From the NCBI GenBank assembly GCA_900095095.1, contig FMBT01000304.1:434001-498000 (forward strand): a stretch of 64,000 nucleotides of DNA, read 5' to 3'. The DNA is from Fragilariopsis cylindrus CCMP1102. Lineage: Eukaryota; Bacillariophyta; Bacillariophyceae; Bacillariales; Bacillariaceae. Positions 11,334 to 22,270 of the stretch are shown here, piece after piece. A program made the position numbers and the translations under genes. The notes beneath the pieces were generated by a model. It saw nothing but the letters and a program-made list of their open reading frames with translations, had not been told where the DNA came from and did not search any database. The stretch's first letter is position 1, and the number at the start of each line of letters is the position of its first letter.

Positions 11334-13149
11334 GATGATTTGCTTATTTGGGATAGTTCGTTACTTCAGCGTAGAACGGAGGAGATATGCAATTGTGCTC
11401 GACTCAATCCATTGGAGGATGTGTGGGGATCACCATGATGTGCATGAGGAGGGTGTCGTGTGAGTCGATCAAAAATTACTTAAAATGCGAGCGCATTGAA
11501 TCCGCCAAATAAGATATTTAGAATTTTCCTCGCGCGCGTACTTTCCTCTTGATCGGCTAGAGAACTTCGCCACTCAGCTCACACGTACTTGGCATCCAAT
11601 CGTAAAACAAGTTCAAATCTTCATGCTACAAAGTTGGGCCTAAATCAGCTCTTTGTTTTGTCTAGCCTACTAGTAGTAGTAGTCGCTAACTATATATCTA
11701 GACTAGATAAATATCCATTTTTATGTACGATCCTCTCCAAATCGCATTCAGAATGGATATTTCACAGAAAGAATTAGACATGCAGTCTGGTTTATTCACA
11801 TGTACAACACAAGAATCCATTGAGTTTAGGGTAGTGTTGCCTAAGATTTCCACATTCTATATCATCAAAATCATATGTTGTGTGTGTGCTAGGCGAGTTC
11901 CATCCTGAACACAGAATTTAGTTTGGAATGGAGGTTGAGATGCAATATGCAGGTGAAACTTTGTTCCCAGTGCAAAATTGGGCATGTGGTACTCATTACT
12001 ACTAATTAGGGTATTGTATAAAGCTCAAGTTCAGGAAAATAGAGTGGTTAATATTGTGGTTAATATTGTGCTCATACTGGTTGGATTATTTCTGCTAAAA
12101 TGAATGAAAATGCCTTCTAATAACTGTGCATTTAAAATGGGGTATGTGGTATTCATTATTGATATTCAGGGTAGTTCATAAATCTCAACTTCAAGGAAAT
12201 ACAGTGGTTGATGTGATCATACTGGCTCAATTATTTTTGCTTGGATTCTGCATAAATACACTTCTTGATACGTTTCACAAACAATGGATGAAACAGATGC
12301 TATTTATCTTACTATTAATATTATGATAAGGGTTGTTACTCACGGCTGCGGTTGTTCTACCAGGTTACTCACCCTCTTGAATATGGACCTTGTTACCGAA
12401 AGGTGTTTAATCTTGTGTAGATATCTCTATTGATATTGCTATTGCAATACCTCAATCAGGTTATTCGTGACATCACTTCTTTTCTTTGTATTGTTATTTT
12501 TACCAGTATTATTTGTATTATTAGCGGTTCGCGGTTCGCGGCTCGCACTTCTGCGCCATAATTGTGAAGTCATTTTCACGAAATATCCGATCAAAATAAC
12601 AAAATTCCATCGAATATGCTACATTCATCACATTTGTTAGAGTGTACCATATTTTATGGAATTTTGATATTGTGTTCTGAAAAGCATGTCGAACAGAATG
12701 TAACGGTAGTTTGTAAGGATCTACTTAAGGCTCACAACTTAGGTACTGTACTTACTTTTCACCTACTTAACAGACTTCATTCATCGGAGAGGTGATAATA
12801 ATACAGCGTGTCAGTTGCAATGTCAGTTTTGTGCGAAATTCGCTTTCGAAGAAATCTCCTAAGATCCAATCCATCCAAAAAAAATCATATCACGTACGTA
12901 CTATGCACGATTCATCGTGCATAGTACAGTACGTACATTTTTATGCGACGTCAAGCAAGAATATGGTCGTGTGTAACACACAAGCGATCGATACAACATA
13001 CATAATCAGCACACAATTCGAATAACATTCACAAACAAACACACATTTAAAATACGGCAGCATTCAAGTCAAGTGATCAAACGTCAATCAAAGTAATCTT
13101 CAAACGTCAATCAAATCAAAGTAATACAGAAGCAAAGTCTACTACAAAT
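11334..13149. other. Intergenic with one strong hairpin
   Basis: No gene is supported. Several 60-77-codon frames exist but show no domain or homology to other copies. The notable structure is the perfect inverted repeat at 12891-12937. The last 130 bp before 13150 contain repeated ATCAAA/GTCAATCAAA words typical of a 5' UTR. Confidence 0.5.
12891..12937. repeat. 12-bp perfect hairpin, extended stem
   Basis: TACTATGCACGA (12899-12910), loop TTCA, TCGTGCATAGTA (12915-12926). Outside this the ACGTACG/CAGTACGT arms pair again with a one-base bulge. It lies about 210 bp upstream of the ATP-grasp gene start. It could be a regulatory hairpin or a footprint of a small element. Confidence 0.75.
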
Positions 13150-15481
13150 ATGGTTGTAGAACGTCGTGCTCGTCAATCAATTGCATTAGGTAATATTAAA
13201 ACAATCACATTAAATGATTTACAAACTAATATTAATTCCACTATCATTACAAAAAATGGTATCGATCAAAAACAACCAATCCGTGTATTGGTGACAGTAC
13301 ATTCTGTCAAACTTGGTTTAGGTGATTTATATGAACGTGGATTAGGTTTATGGGTTGGATACATTATTCAAAATATTTGAAAGTTCGTGTGTCAAATTTC
13401 GATTATATATGAAAAGTATTTAGAATCCACGAAACTCAAGTCAGTTGTGGGTTTCATCAAGAAAAATAAAATTGATTATTTAATTCCATCGGATGTTACT
13501 GGTACGTTCGTTTACTCTATCATATACTTTCGTTTTACATCTTACTATTATTACACGGTTCTTATTGTCTGTGTTATTGTTCCTGTTCTTCTCTCACCCT
13601 GTCTGTCTTCGTGCTTCCTTTCTCTCACTCAACCGCCCGTACGTACTCGACTATTTCCCCCCTCCCCCCCCTTCCCCCGACGATGATAACGACAAACGAT
13701 GACACCGATTCGATGACCGACCCCCTCCCCTCCCACCGACCAAAAATCAAAATTAGATACAATGTTTGTTTCAAAATATTGGCATGAAATTAATGCAACG
13801 GGTGTTAATTCTGTATTACTCCATCATTAAGTGTTTATGAACATTTAGAAGATAAATGGTACGTACCGTGTACATTCCTATATTTTCGTTACTGTATATC
13901 CGACGTGGAGATGTCGCTCGCTAACCGTTTATGGGAATCTCTCTCATACCATTTTTCGTTTTCTTCTTCTTCTACACGTAACATACATACCATTGTATTA
14001 CTATGTCAATGTCTATGTTGTTGTTTTTAGGGAACATATCAAATGATGACAGAATTTCAAATCCCAACACCAAAAACTGTTAAATATGATACTGAATTAA
14101 AAATTGAAGATCAACCATATCCATTCTTTTTAAAGGTTGCAAGTGGTACAAATGCTGGCCGTGGCGTCTGGCACTGTACAAACACCAAAGAATTAGAAGA
14201 AGCACTTCAAACAAAGGAAGTGAAATTCGTGGTGATGATAATTTACTATTAGTACAAACACCAACCTATGGTGATATTGTTTGTGCTGAGGTTATATACA
14301 ATCATGGTAAACCATTAGGATTCTTTTTTGCACAATCTGTGAATGTAAGTTTATATTCGTTACGATTGTTTTACTATTGAAATCATGCGACATGGAGTTC
14401 TATGTTGTGTGTGTTTTTGTATCATATTTCGTCCCGTCTTTGTCGAATCAATCATTACTCAATACTATCTTTTCTTACTATATATCACATACATGATTAC
14501 AGGCAGAAGATTTAGCAGGTATGGGTTCATCATATGTTAATTCACAAGATGCGGAATATAAACAAAACATAGTCATCAAAAAGTTATTTTAACTGATGAA
14601 CAATGGGAATCTGTTACTAAAATTTTCCATCAGTTAGGAAAAGAAAACGAAATATCATGGGTACGTTATGTTATACTGTAATCATATACTTGTGTATGTT
14701 TATGTTCATTGTATAACTTACATTGCCAACCAATTGTTTCGTCATCGTCGACGTCTTCTTTTTCTTCTTTTCTTGTCTTTTACTACACAGTATGATTGAT
14801 ATTGAATTCATCATTGCAGGTGATAACAATCCACAGGCTGAACCAGGTAGTTTATGGTTATTAGAATGTAATCCAAGATTTTCTGGTGATATTCATACAA
14901 CATTATCGAATCCAGGTTTTTTGGATTTATATTTTCAAGTAATGAATGGTACAATTCCAGATACTATGGGTTGTGGTAATTATTCTGTTGGTGTTGATAT
15001 GAAAAGTACATTTGGTAATTATTATCCAACCCAGGTACGTGTGTACTACACAAACAAAAAGAAATTAAAAAATATCTTTTGTACTTGTCTTGTCTTGGCT
15101 TGTCTCGTATATATCATATTATTTCGTCGCGGTGACGACCTCAATATATATGCATATATATTCATACATACATGCATACTCACTGTCTCATCCTTTTATT
15201 TTTTACATCCTTATTATTATCTAATACAGTTTTATGTATCAAATCCATTGAACGTATTAAGTATCCGTCATTGGCATACACATAATTATTGTGTTTGGGA
15301 TCCAGCTAAGCATAAAGATTATGCAAGTAAGGATCCATTAACTGCAAGTTTGACTAGTAGTCTAACAGCAACGGAAGATATGACTGCTAGTCAAGTAGAA
15401 AAGGTTGTAGCAGAGGCAGAATATCCAGATTTCGGGGAAAATGATGATCTTGACTTGAAAATTGAGAATTCCGTAAAATAG
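13150..15481 (+). pseudogene. ATP-grasp domain gene, five introns, multiple frame breaks
   Basis: The ATG at 13150 is followed by MVVERRARQSIALGN. Introns are 13502-13756, 13859-14030, 14347-14502, 14661-14790 and 15035-15229, all GT..AG. Spliced exons give an ATP-grasp fold: an N-terminal pre-grasp part (KNKIDYLIPSDVTD), the central lobe FLKVASGTNAGRGVWHC, and the metal-binding strand LWLLECNPRFSGDIHTT. The family ligates a carboxylate to an amine or thiol with ATP; the substrate is unknown. The frame breaks by one base at about 13361, 13405, 13825, 14043, 14228, 14569 and at the 14660/14791 junction, yet no missense decay is obvious and every splice site is intact. Most breaks look like one lost base in a short homopolymer (AAAATG to AAATG, TTCCG to TTCG). 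It is listed as a pseudogene for safety; assembly indels would equally explain it. Confidence 0.65.
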
Positions 15482-16772
15482 TAACTCTAAAAAAAATCAA
15501 GAATAAGAATATAATAATCAATTAACCAATAAAGAATAGCAAAAAGAGAGTGAATGCATGTCATGTCATGTCATGTCCTATCATTCACCAAAAGAGAAGG
15601 AAGAAAGAAGTTAGTAAAATACCAAAAGAAAAAAAGAATCAAATTAAGATCCATATTTTATCTGAAATAAAGAAAAAGGTAACAGAAAAAAAAGAGAAAG
15701 GATTAAAAGAAAGAATCTAAAATAAAAATTATAATTCGATATATGTTTAAAACAAACTCCTTTTGTTAAATAGATTACAGTAAAATCGTCGTATGTGCGT
15801 ATAGCGTTATAGTGGAGTGTGCTGGTATAATCGGCGTGTCAATCATAGACAAGCTGTTTAAAATGCAATAAGAAAAAGAAATCTTTGTTCTCTTCGCGAT
15901 CAAAAAGGTGATGATAGCTGAGAGGCATTATTTATTCACTCATTCATTCACATTCCGGGGTGTGGATATTCGTTATCTATCCGTGGCATTCATCCCCCCC
16001 CCCCCCCAAAGACGATTATTCTGTCTTGGTGCTAATATTCATTCCCGATCATTTGCGACTCAGACTTCCACGAGACGTCAACATTCCTCATTCCCATTGC
16101 ATCTTCTGCCTGCGATTCATTCGTTTTTCTTTCCTTGACTCAAAAACATTCATTCCCGAGTTTATCGCGCGTAATAATTTCAAAATAGTATGGTATTTTT
16201 TTGCACGCATCTTGTTATAACTAAAATTGAAAAATAGCTTATTAGTTATCAAAAGCTTTTAAGTTTTCAGGGGAATGCTTAATTAGGGATCAATAAATTC
16301 GATTAAATATGTTTTAATATAGACATTGGATTCCTATAAATGTTAAAATTACTTAGGAGCATCGGTAGTTTTTAAAAATTTGTGTGCATCTCATATGCGA
16401 TCACCAAGGTCCTCGGATATCTCAAGCGATCCAGCGATCACCTTGGGCCTTGATTTTACGAATCACCAGATTTTGTCTTTCGAAAAATTCATCACTCATT
16501 TACCTTTTTGTGGTGTGGTTGTCCCGTTCATCATTCAGATCTTTTTTTTTAATTGATTGGGCCTGCTGCTTGCTTTTTTTGCGACTTTTGTTCCTCCTAC
16601 ACTTTCCTGCTTCAGTGCGTGAGATCGCCATACAGTACCTGCCTCAACAAAGCAAAACAAACGATAACATACCGGTACAGTACACAGAAATAACAAAGAT
16701 ATGAATTGATGTTGACACAACCATAAAGAAAGATATAATCAAGTCAAATCAAATCGAATACCTCTCATCATC
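15482..16772. other. Intergenic with poly-C tract
   Basis: Contains a (CATGT)n-like run at about 15556-15579 and a poly-C tract at about 15993-16007. Otherwise A+T-rich 3' and 5' flanks. No gene recognised. Confidence 0.5.
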
Positions 16773-19003
16773 ATGGCGAGTTTGAATAACAGCAGTATGC
16801 CTTCTTCATCGGCATTGTTGCCATTATCATCATCATCGTCATTGTTACCCGAAGCACCATCAAGTTCCTTTCCTTCTCTTCCTGTTCCTATTCGACGCGT
16901 AAGTGTAATAAGTGAACCAAATACACCGTTGACTGATGGAAAGAATATGATCTCCTTTCCTTCTCGTCCTCTATTCCCACTTCCTCAACATAATGATAAC
17001 GAAGAAAGACAGCCCGTACAAGTACAATCTGCTACTGCACATGATCATTCGAGCAGCGCACGATCTTTTAAGAAACGGATTAGTGCTAGATTTGCTGCTG
17101 ATTGTGATAATGAAGAATCTTCTTATTCCTCCATTGAAGTTGCCATGATGGGTTATCCTTCAATCACCAATACGTCTTCGTCTAAAACTGCTTCAATAAT
17201 CAAGAATAATAGTGCTGTGTCTGAGTTTCTGCTATATTTAACGATATGGACGATGATGGTGTATTCAATCATTTCTCCGACGGAACCAACAGAAGAACAT
17301 GAAGAAGATGAAGAGCAAGAAGAAGAAAAGCAACAAGAGTTTAAAGAAAAGTCTATTTTGCTGTCTCAGCTACTACGAAGTCTACTGCTTCAGGCATCAC
17401 GTTGAATGCTGCTCTGTCTGCATCTACATCAATTGCTGCTGCTAGTAATATATTTGATGGTATCGATGAAAGTTTATTCAATCATTTCACAGATAAGAAG
17501 CAGAGTAATAACACCAAGAAGACTTTAAAGTCTACGTCTACTAGTGGTATCGATGATATCACTGCTGCTGCTACATTCCTCAAAACACTTAAGGATGATG
17601 GTGGATTAATGGCATCGATGATGATGTTTCAACAACAGCCAGAACAACAACAGATTACTGTAAGATCTGTATCAATGAGTGGTGTTAGTACAAAAGCTGC
17701 TGCTGCAGCTGACTCTTGTATTACTACTTGTAATGCTGCATCATCAGCAATAAGTGCTACTGCTAAGAGGAAGAGGAAGCTACAGAAGAAACGACCACGT
17801 CAACAAGAAGCCGCTACTACGACTGCAGCGGTAGTGGCGTCTCATGTTACTCTACCAAGAAGGGTTAGTTTAGAACAACAAGCCCCTCCTGCTGCATTAT
17901 CATCATCGTCATCATACGTTTCACAGATTAGTAGTATTAGTAGTAGTAGTAGCAGTGATGACGACGATAACGATTCACAAGAAGAGTTATCACGACCCAA
18001 GAAGAAAATTAAGAACAGTAACAACAAGAGTGACTCGACTGCTGAATCCATGATGCTATCCTCTACCTCATTAACATCAGAAGCATCAGCATCAACAGCA
18101 GTTGGATGGGATAAAAAATGGATGATTATGTTTCGTGAATTAGTTGAATATAAGAATAAACATAATGGTTCAACACAGGTATCACAACAACATACCGGTG
18201 ATAGCAATGATAGTGCTTCTGTTGCTGATGATAGTGTCAACGATGATACATCATCATCGTATCATAAGTTAGGTGATTGGGTCAAGACTCAACGTCGTCA
18301 ATATGTGAAAGGTGAATTATCAGAACGTCGAATCAAATTATTAAATTCTATCTCATTTGTATGGAAAGTATATGAATCAACATGGAATATTATGTATAAT
18401 GAATTATTGGTTTATATTAAAAAACATCCTGATAGTGCTAATATGAAAACATCAACAAGTGCAACATTTGTACCAAGGAAACAATATCCAAAATTAGGTG
18501 AATGGGTGAATACACAAAGAACACAATATATGAGAAATGAATTATTACCATCAAGAACGAAATTATTAAATGATATTAATTTTATATGGAAAGATATTAA
18601 TTTAATTAAATGGATGGATATGTATAATCAATTATTAGAATACAAAACACAAAATAATGGAAAGACAATGGTACCAAACCCCTACAAGAAGAATCCAAAG
18701 CTTGGTGAATGGGTACGAACACAACGTGTTATGTATACAACAGAAATATTAAGTGAAAGTCGTATACATTTACTGGAAAAAATTGGTTTCGTATGGAAAG
18801 CCTATAGTTCAAAATGGATGGAAATGTACTCACGTCTTATTGAATATAAAACAAAAAATGGACATTGTTTAGTACCATTTAAATATACATTAGATCCATC
18901 ATTAGGTAGATGGGTTGGTTATAATCGTGGCCATTGTAAAGATATCAAACGTAAAAAATTATTAAATGAAATTGATTTTATATGGAATCCATTATCAAAA
19001 TAA
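16773..19003 (+). CDS. Helicase-associated (HA) repeat protein, frame-broken N-terminal half
   Basis: The ATG at 16773 begins MASLNNSSMPSSSALL. Its frame stays open to 17405. A second open frame, entered around 17350, runs to 19003. Between 17230 and 17360 the protein-like signal moves across frames: DMDDDGVFNHFSDG in one frame resembles GIDESLFNHFTDKK in the next, so this is probably one gene with about three single-base breaks. The C-terminal ~300 residues hold four HA domains (PF03457 type), each with a W-x-x-M-x-x-x-L start, a LGxWVxTQR motif (KLGDWVKTQRRQY, KLGEWVNTQRTQY, KLGEWVRTQRVMY, SLGRWVGYNRGHC) and a closing FxW. HA domains are thought to bind nucleic acid. The middle is Ser/Ala/Asp-rich with a basic KRKRKLQKKRPRQQ nuclear-localisation-like patch. 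No helicase motor is present. A nuclear DNA- or RNA-binding role is inferred. Confidence 0.75.
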
Positions 19004-19936
19004 AGGTTGAAGAATAAGATCGCATCATAATAAATGAAAACTGCTACAGCTAAGGTAGAATAAATTAAAGCATAAACACTATAACTACAAATCACATCTT
19101 ATATCCTTTCACTCTTCATAGAATTCACTACCATACTGTAAGAAACGTGCATTGTTCCGATCTTATCCAATCCACAAGGGTCACTATTGCGAGTCCTTAA
19201 ATATCGTATTCCTTCTCTATTCCAAGCTACGCGTACCGTATATTGTGTTGAATGTTATAACAATGTACGAAGACTTGCACATACAATTTCAACCTCCTTG
19301 GAAATAGTAACTGATTCAACTCGTGAAAGGGTACCACAGCGACGGCTATTAAGGAAGTCTTCAGTTACGTGAACCATCTTCCCGTCGTCATTCCAAATCT
19401 GATAGAAGCTTCCTTTGTTTCTCATGAAGAAGTCTTCACGCCAATTTTAATGAGGTGTACCCCGTCCATTAGAGAAGGGAACGTTGAAGATTCTCGGGCC
19501 GAATACGGAAGGCCTTTTGCATATTTCACAACAGCTATGCTTGCGCTTATCGGTGGAGCAACAACATGTCTGCTCCGACCACTCGTTAACATCTGAATTG
19601 TGTCAGTCCTTTCGGATGGATTCTTTAACAAGAGAACCCTGTGTGTCAACAAAAGGAGTGAGGTAGTAATACTGACGAATGTTCGCCGCGGTAACCGGCT
19701 AATCGGAAGATATTGGAAGACATGATGAATAGATCAGGTCTGAGTTGAATCGTAGAGGTGTTTATGTGGTGTGAAAGAAATAAGCATTTTGAATTTTTTT
19801 TTTTTCCCTAACAGAGCCCACACTAGTACCAATTTGGTGCGTTTCACCCCTCAAACAGACATCATTCTTTTGAATTTTCGGCGGGGTGATCTAGCGAAAC
19901 TATTGAATAAATCTCCACGTGGAACTAGTAATTAAT
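19004..19936. other. Flank of the repeat block, coding-like remnants only
   Basis: The minus strand of 19190-19680 reads as short protein-like stretches in shifting frames, for example GSFYQIWNDDGKMVHVTED. No recognised family and no intact frame, so this may be a decayed gene. A poly-T run precedes the first repeat element near 19790-19805. Confidence 0.35.
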
Positions 19937-21249
19937 ATAAAAACTAAATCATGCCCAAATTTTACTAGTATTTTTACTGTAGTATATAATAATAACTTTA
20001 GCATCAAATATATACACCTAAAAAGTCATATTTTTGGAAAAATAAACTATGAAGTTTACAATTGACCTATTGGATGGAGAATTGTTACATTCCTTAGTCT
20101 TGTAAGCCTACTGGTATTTCACAATGTAGGCTTACACACAGCACGCATCATCTTTTTATGAGATATCTTTTTCAGGACACAAACCAGGGTAGAACTTCCA
20201 GGAAAATGCTTCTTTTTGGTCAGAGAGAGTTCCTTTACCTTACTGTATGTATAGGGTGGGTACCTGGACCAGACTTTGAGGCGCTAGGTATGTGTTCTTT
20301 ACACTGGAAGGTAGTAAAGGGTGTGATGCAGCCTAGGACATGGGAAAATGGCCCATTTGGGGGGGGTATGTGACCTAGTACACACTCAGAAGGATGAATT
20401 ATCCCAGAGTAAGCACATGGAGTTGACCATTTTTGGGCCTAAATGACCCTTTTGGGTGCTTAGCACACCCTGACACCTTCCTAACCTCCCTATAGCCCTA
20501 AGCAATAGGTGGACCTTGTACCCATAGGTATAATGTTGAGCTCTATAAAATCTTTCAAGGTTATTAGGTCTGTATTGATGGTGCATCAAGGCCTTGATTA
20601 CATGCGCACTTGGCACTTAGAGAAATTGTGTGTTTTATAATAGCTGCGGATTTTGACCCGTGACACCCCAAAATTATGTATGGTTACCTAAAGCAATGAT
20701 AGAATCCAAAACATTTATGAGTTAGGTTGATGCTTAGCTATTCTATTTGGGACTCAGCACACCTGGTATGGGCGCAGTAGCATCTCAAATATTTTTGCAG
20801 CGTGTGCATTTTGGGCTATTTTATGTCTATTCTATTTTTTCCTCCCCACCACACAACCAATATGGCAAAATTTTCAAAGTATTGTTAGTGTATTTTGACC
20901 ATATGCATATATGGAAGGTATCTGGGTGTTCAAACCAGGGTCCAATTCCTTTTTTTGATGTTATGGCAGCCTATTTCTGAATGGTACTTTTGGGCATGGA
21001 AATATGACATGTTGGCCAAAATGCAATGTTTGTGTTCTGGAGGGAAGAATAGGATATGTATGAGGTATCGCGGCCCTTGGTTCATCCCCTATGGGTATGA
21101 GATGGATGACTGGGTGGTATTTTGGTGCACCATGCTGGTTCTAGAACCTAAGGAAAAGTTAAAGTTGTTCAATATTTCAATAACCAAACTCTACTGGAGA
21201 ATTTGTGAGATAAAAATGATACCAATCAGAATTACTTTAGTGAAGTGAT

Positions 21250-21560
21250 GATGAACCACCAGGGATGGTAGGAGGCAAACACAATGTTCTAGTACACTGT
21301 AAGAATGCTAGTGCACCCAACCCAGAAGGTGTTGTCCCCTGCAACCCTTTCAAATAAGATATATTGTGTTGTTCATTTTGATTGACAATCTTGTTGTTTG
21401 TGTGCCTTCCACAACAGAGGAATGTAATTTATTCAACAATCACAGGAACAAAAAAGTGATAGGAGGCAACCACAATGTTCTAGTATACTATAGGAATGCT
21501 AGTACACCCAACCCAGAAGGTGCTGTCCTCTGCAACACTTTCAAATGAGATATTTTGTTG
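21250..21560 (-). repeat. Two inverse-orientation units of the 190-bp repeat family
   Basis: GGCAAACACAATGTTCTAGT near 21275 and GGCAACCACAATGTTCTAGT near 21465 are about 190 bp apart. The units match the reverse complement of the array at 24991-26020, including TGTGGAAGGCACACAAACA read as TGTTTGTGTGCCTTCC and the CATTTGAAAGGG segment. Confidence 0.75.
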
Positions 21561-21636
21561 TGTGTACACATACATTTTAAATCCCTAAAATGTGTGCTGT
21601 GTGTGAGCCTACATTGTGAGATACCAGTAGGCTTAA

Positions 21637-22218
21637 CAGGATTCAGGTTATGGCGCCAAGGTTGGCGCCACTTTTGGGGGTGTTTTTTTTGTAGGGGCAT
21701 ATTTCCCCCAAAAATCGGACCTACAGCCCCCTCTTGAGACACAGCGCGTCTCCGTTCAACGGCGTGTGCTTTCTTATTCAGTGAAAATACACGAAAAGTT
21801 CTTTGTATCGGCCGTACCTACAGCGTAATATCGGGCAATAATAATTATTTGGAAGAGCCATAGTAGGAAAATTCGCGGTGACCGTGGGAATCGAACCAGG
21901 CACGTGTAAAAGCACGTGGAATATTCTAAGTGATTTTCTGCGCGATTTTTTTTTTAATTTAAATACTTAAAATATTTGTCTAGTTGTACGAATCAATGTA
22001 ACTACTGATGTGGTTGAGTTGGCAGTGCCCCAACGGGCTTACTAGACAACCCTCGGTTCGATTCTTACATGCGTCAAATGTGTACTAATTTGGACTATTT
22101 GTTATATTATTATCAACTTCCGAAGTTTTTCATTTTTATTTATTTTTTTTAGATGAAAATTATCGCGTGTTTTTTACTAGTGAAAATATGCGCAAAATAC
22201 CTTATAACCTGAATCCTG
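21637..22218. mobile_element. 582-bp TTAA-flanked non-autonomous element (nested in A)
   Basis: Perfect 15-bp terminal inverted repeats, CAGGATTCAGGTTAT at 21637-21651 and ATAACCTGAATCCTG at 22204-22218, are flanked on each side by TTAA (21633-21636 and 22219-22222). Removing the element and one TTAA joins the two halves of the inverted arm of element A, confirming insertion. TTAA target duplication is the hallmark of piggyBac-type transposition, although the TIR does not start CCC. The inside has no ORF but carries tRNA-like Pol III box motifs. Confidence 0.85.
22011..22065 (+). other. tRNA-like Pol III A/B box pair inside nested element
   Basis: An A-box-like TGGTTGAGTTGG (22011-22022) and a B-box GGTTCGATTCT (22055-22065) are 44 bp apart start to start, the spacing in a tRNA gene. 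A possible D-stem GTTG/CAAC is present, but acceptor and T stems pair poorly, so this is not a functional tRNA. A second, antisense B-box (TGGGAATCGAACC) lies at about 21885-21897. Confidence 0.45.
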
Positions 22219-22270
22219 TTAAGACATCCAATAGGTCAATTGTAAACTTCACTGTTTAATTTTCCAAAAA

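Larger units (their letters stand above)
19937..22270. mobile_element. Inverted-repeat-bounded element A with nested insertion
   Basis: The left arm (19937-20137) begins ATAAAAACTAAATCATGCCC and ends near TGTAGGCTTACACACAGCAC. The inverted counterpart is at 21590-21635 plus 22223-22270 (GTGTGCTGTGTGTGAGCC.., then CCAATAGGTCAATTGTAAAC..), with its outer part missing and split by the nested element 21637-22218. Inside are about 1.1 kb without clear genes (20150-21240) and two inverse-orientation units of the 190-bp repeat (about 21250-21560). Element C at the right edge has the same order in opposite orientation, and B carries the same right arm. It encodes no recognisable transposase, so it is probably non-autonomous. 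Target-site duplications could not be defined. Confidence 0.65.

Noticed and set aside
19187-19680. Gene on either strand in the pre-repeat region
   Set aside because: Protein-like stretches change frame repeatedly, match no family I recognise, and lack start and splice context.
22004-22075. Functional tRNA gene
   Set aside because: Box spacing fits, but acceptor and T stems do not pair, so only a tRNA-like relic is supported.
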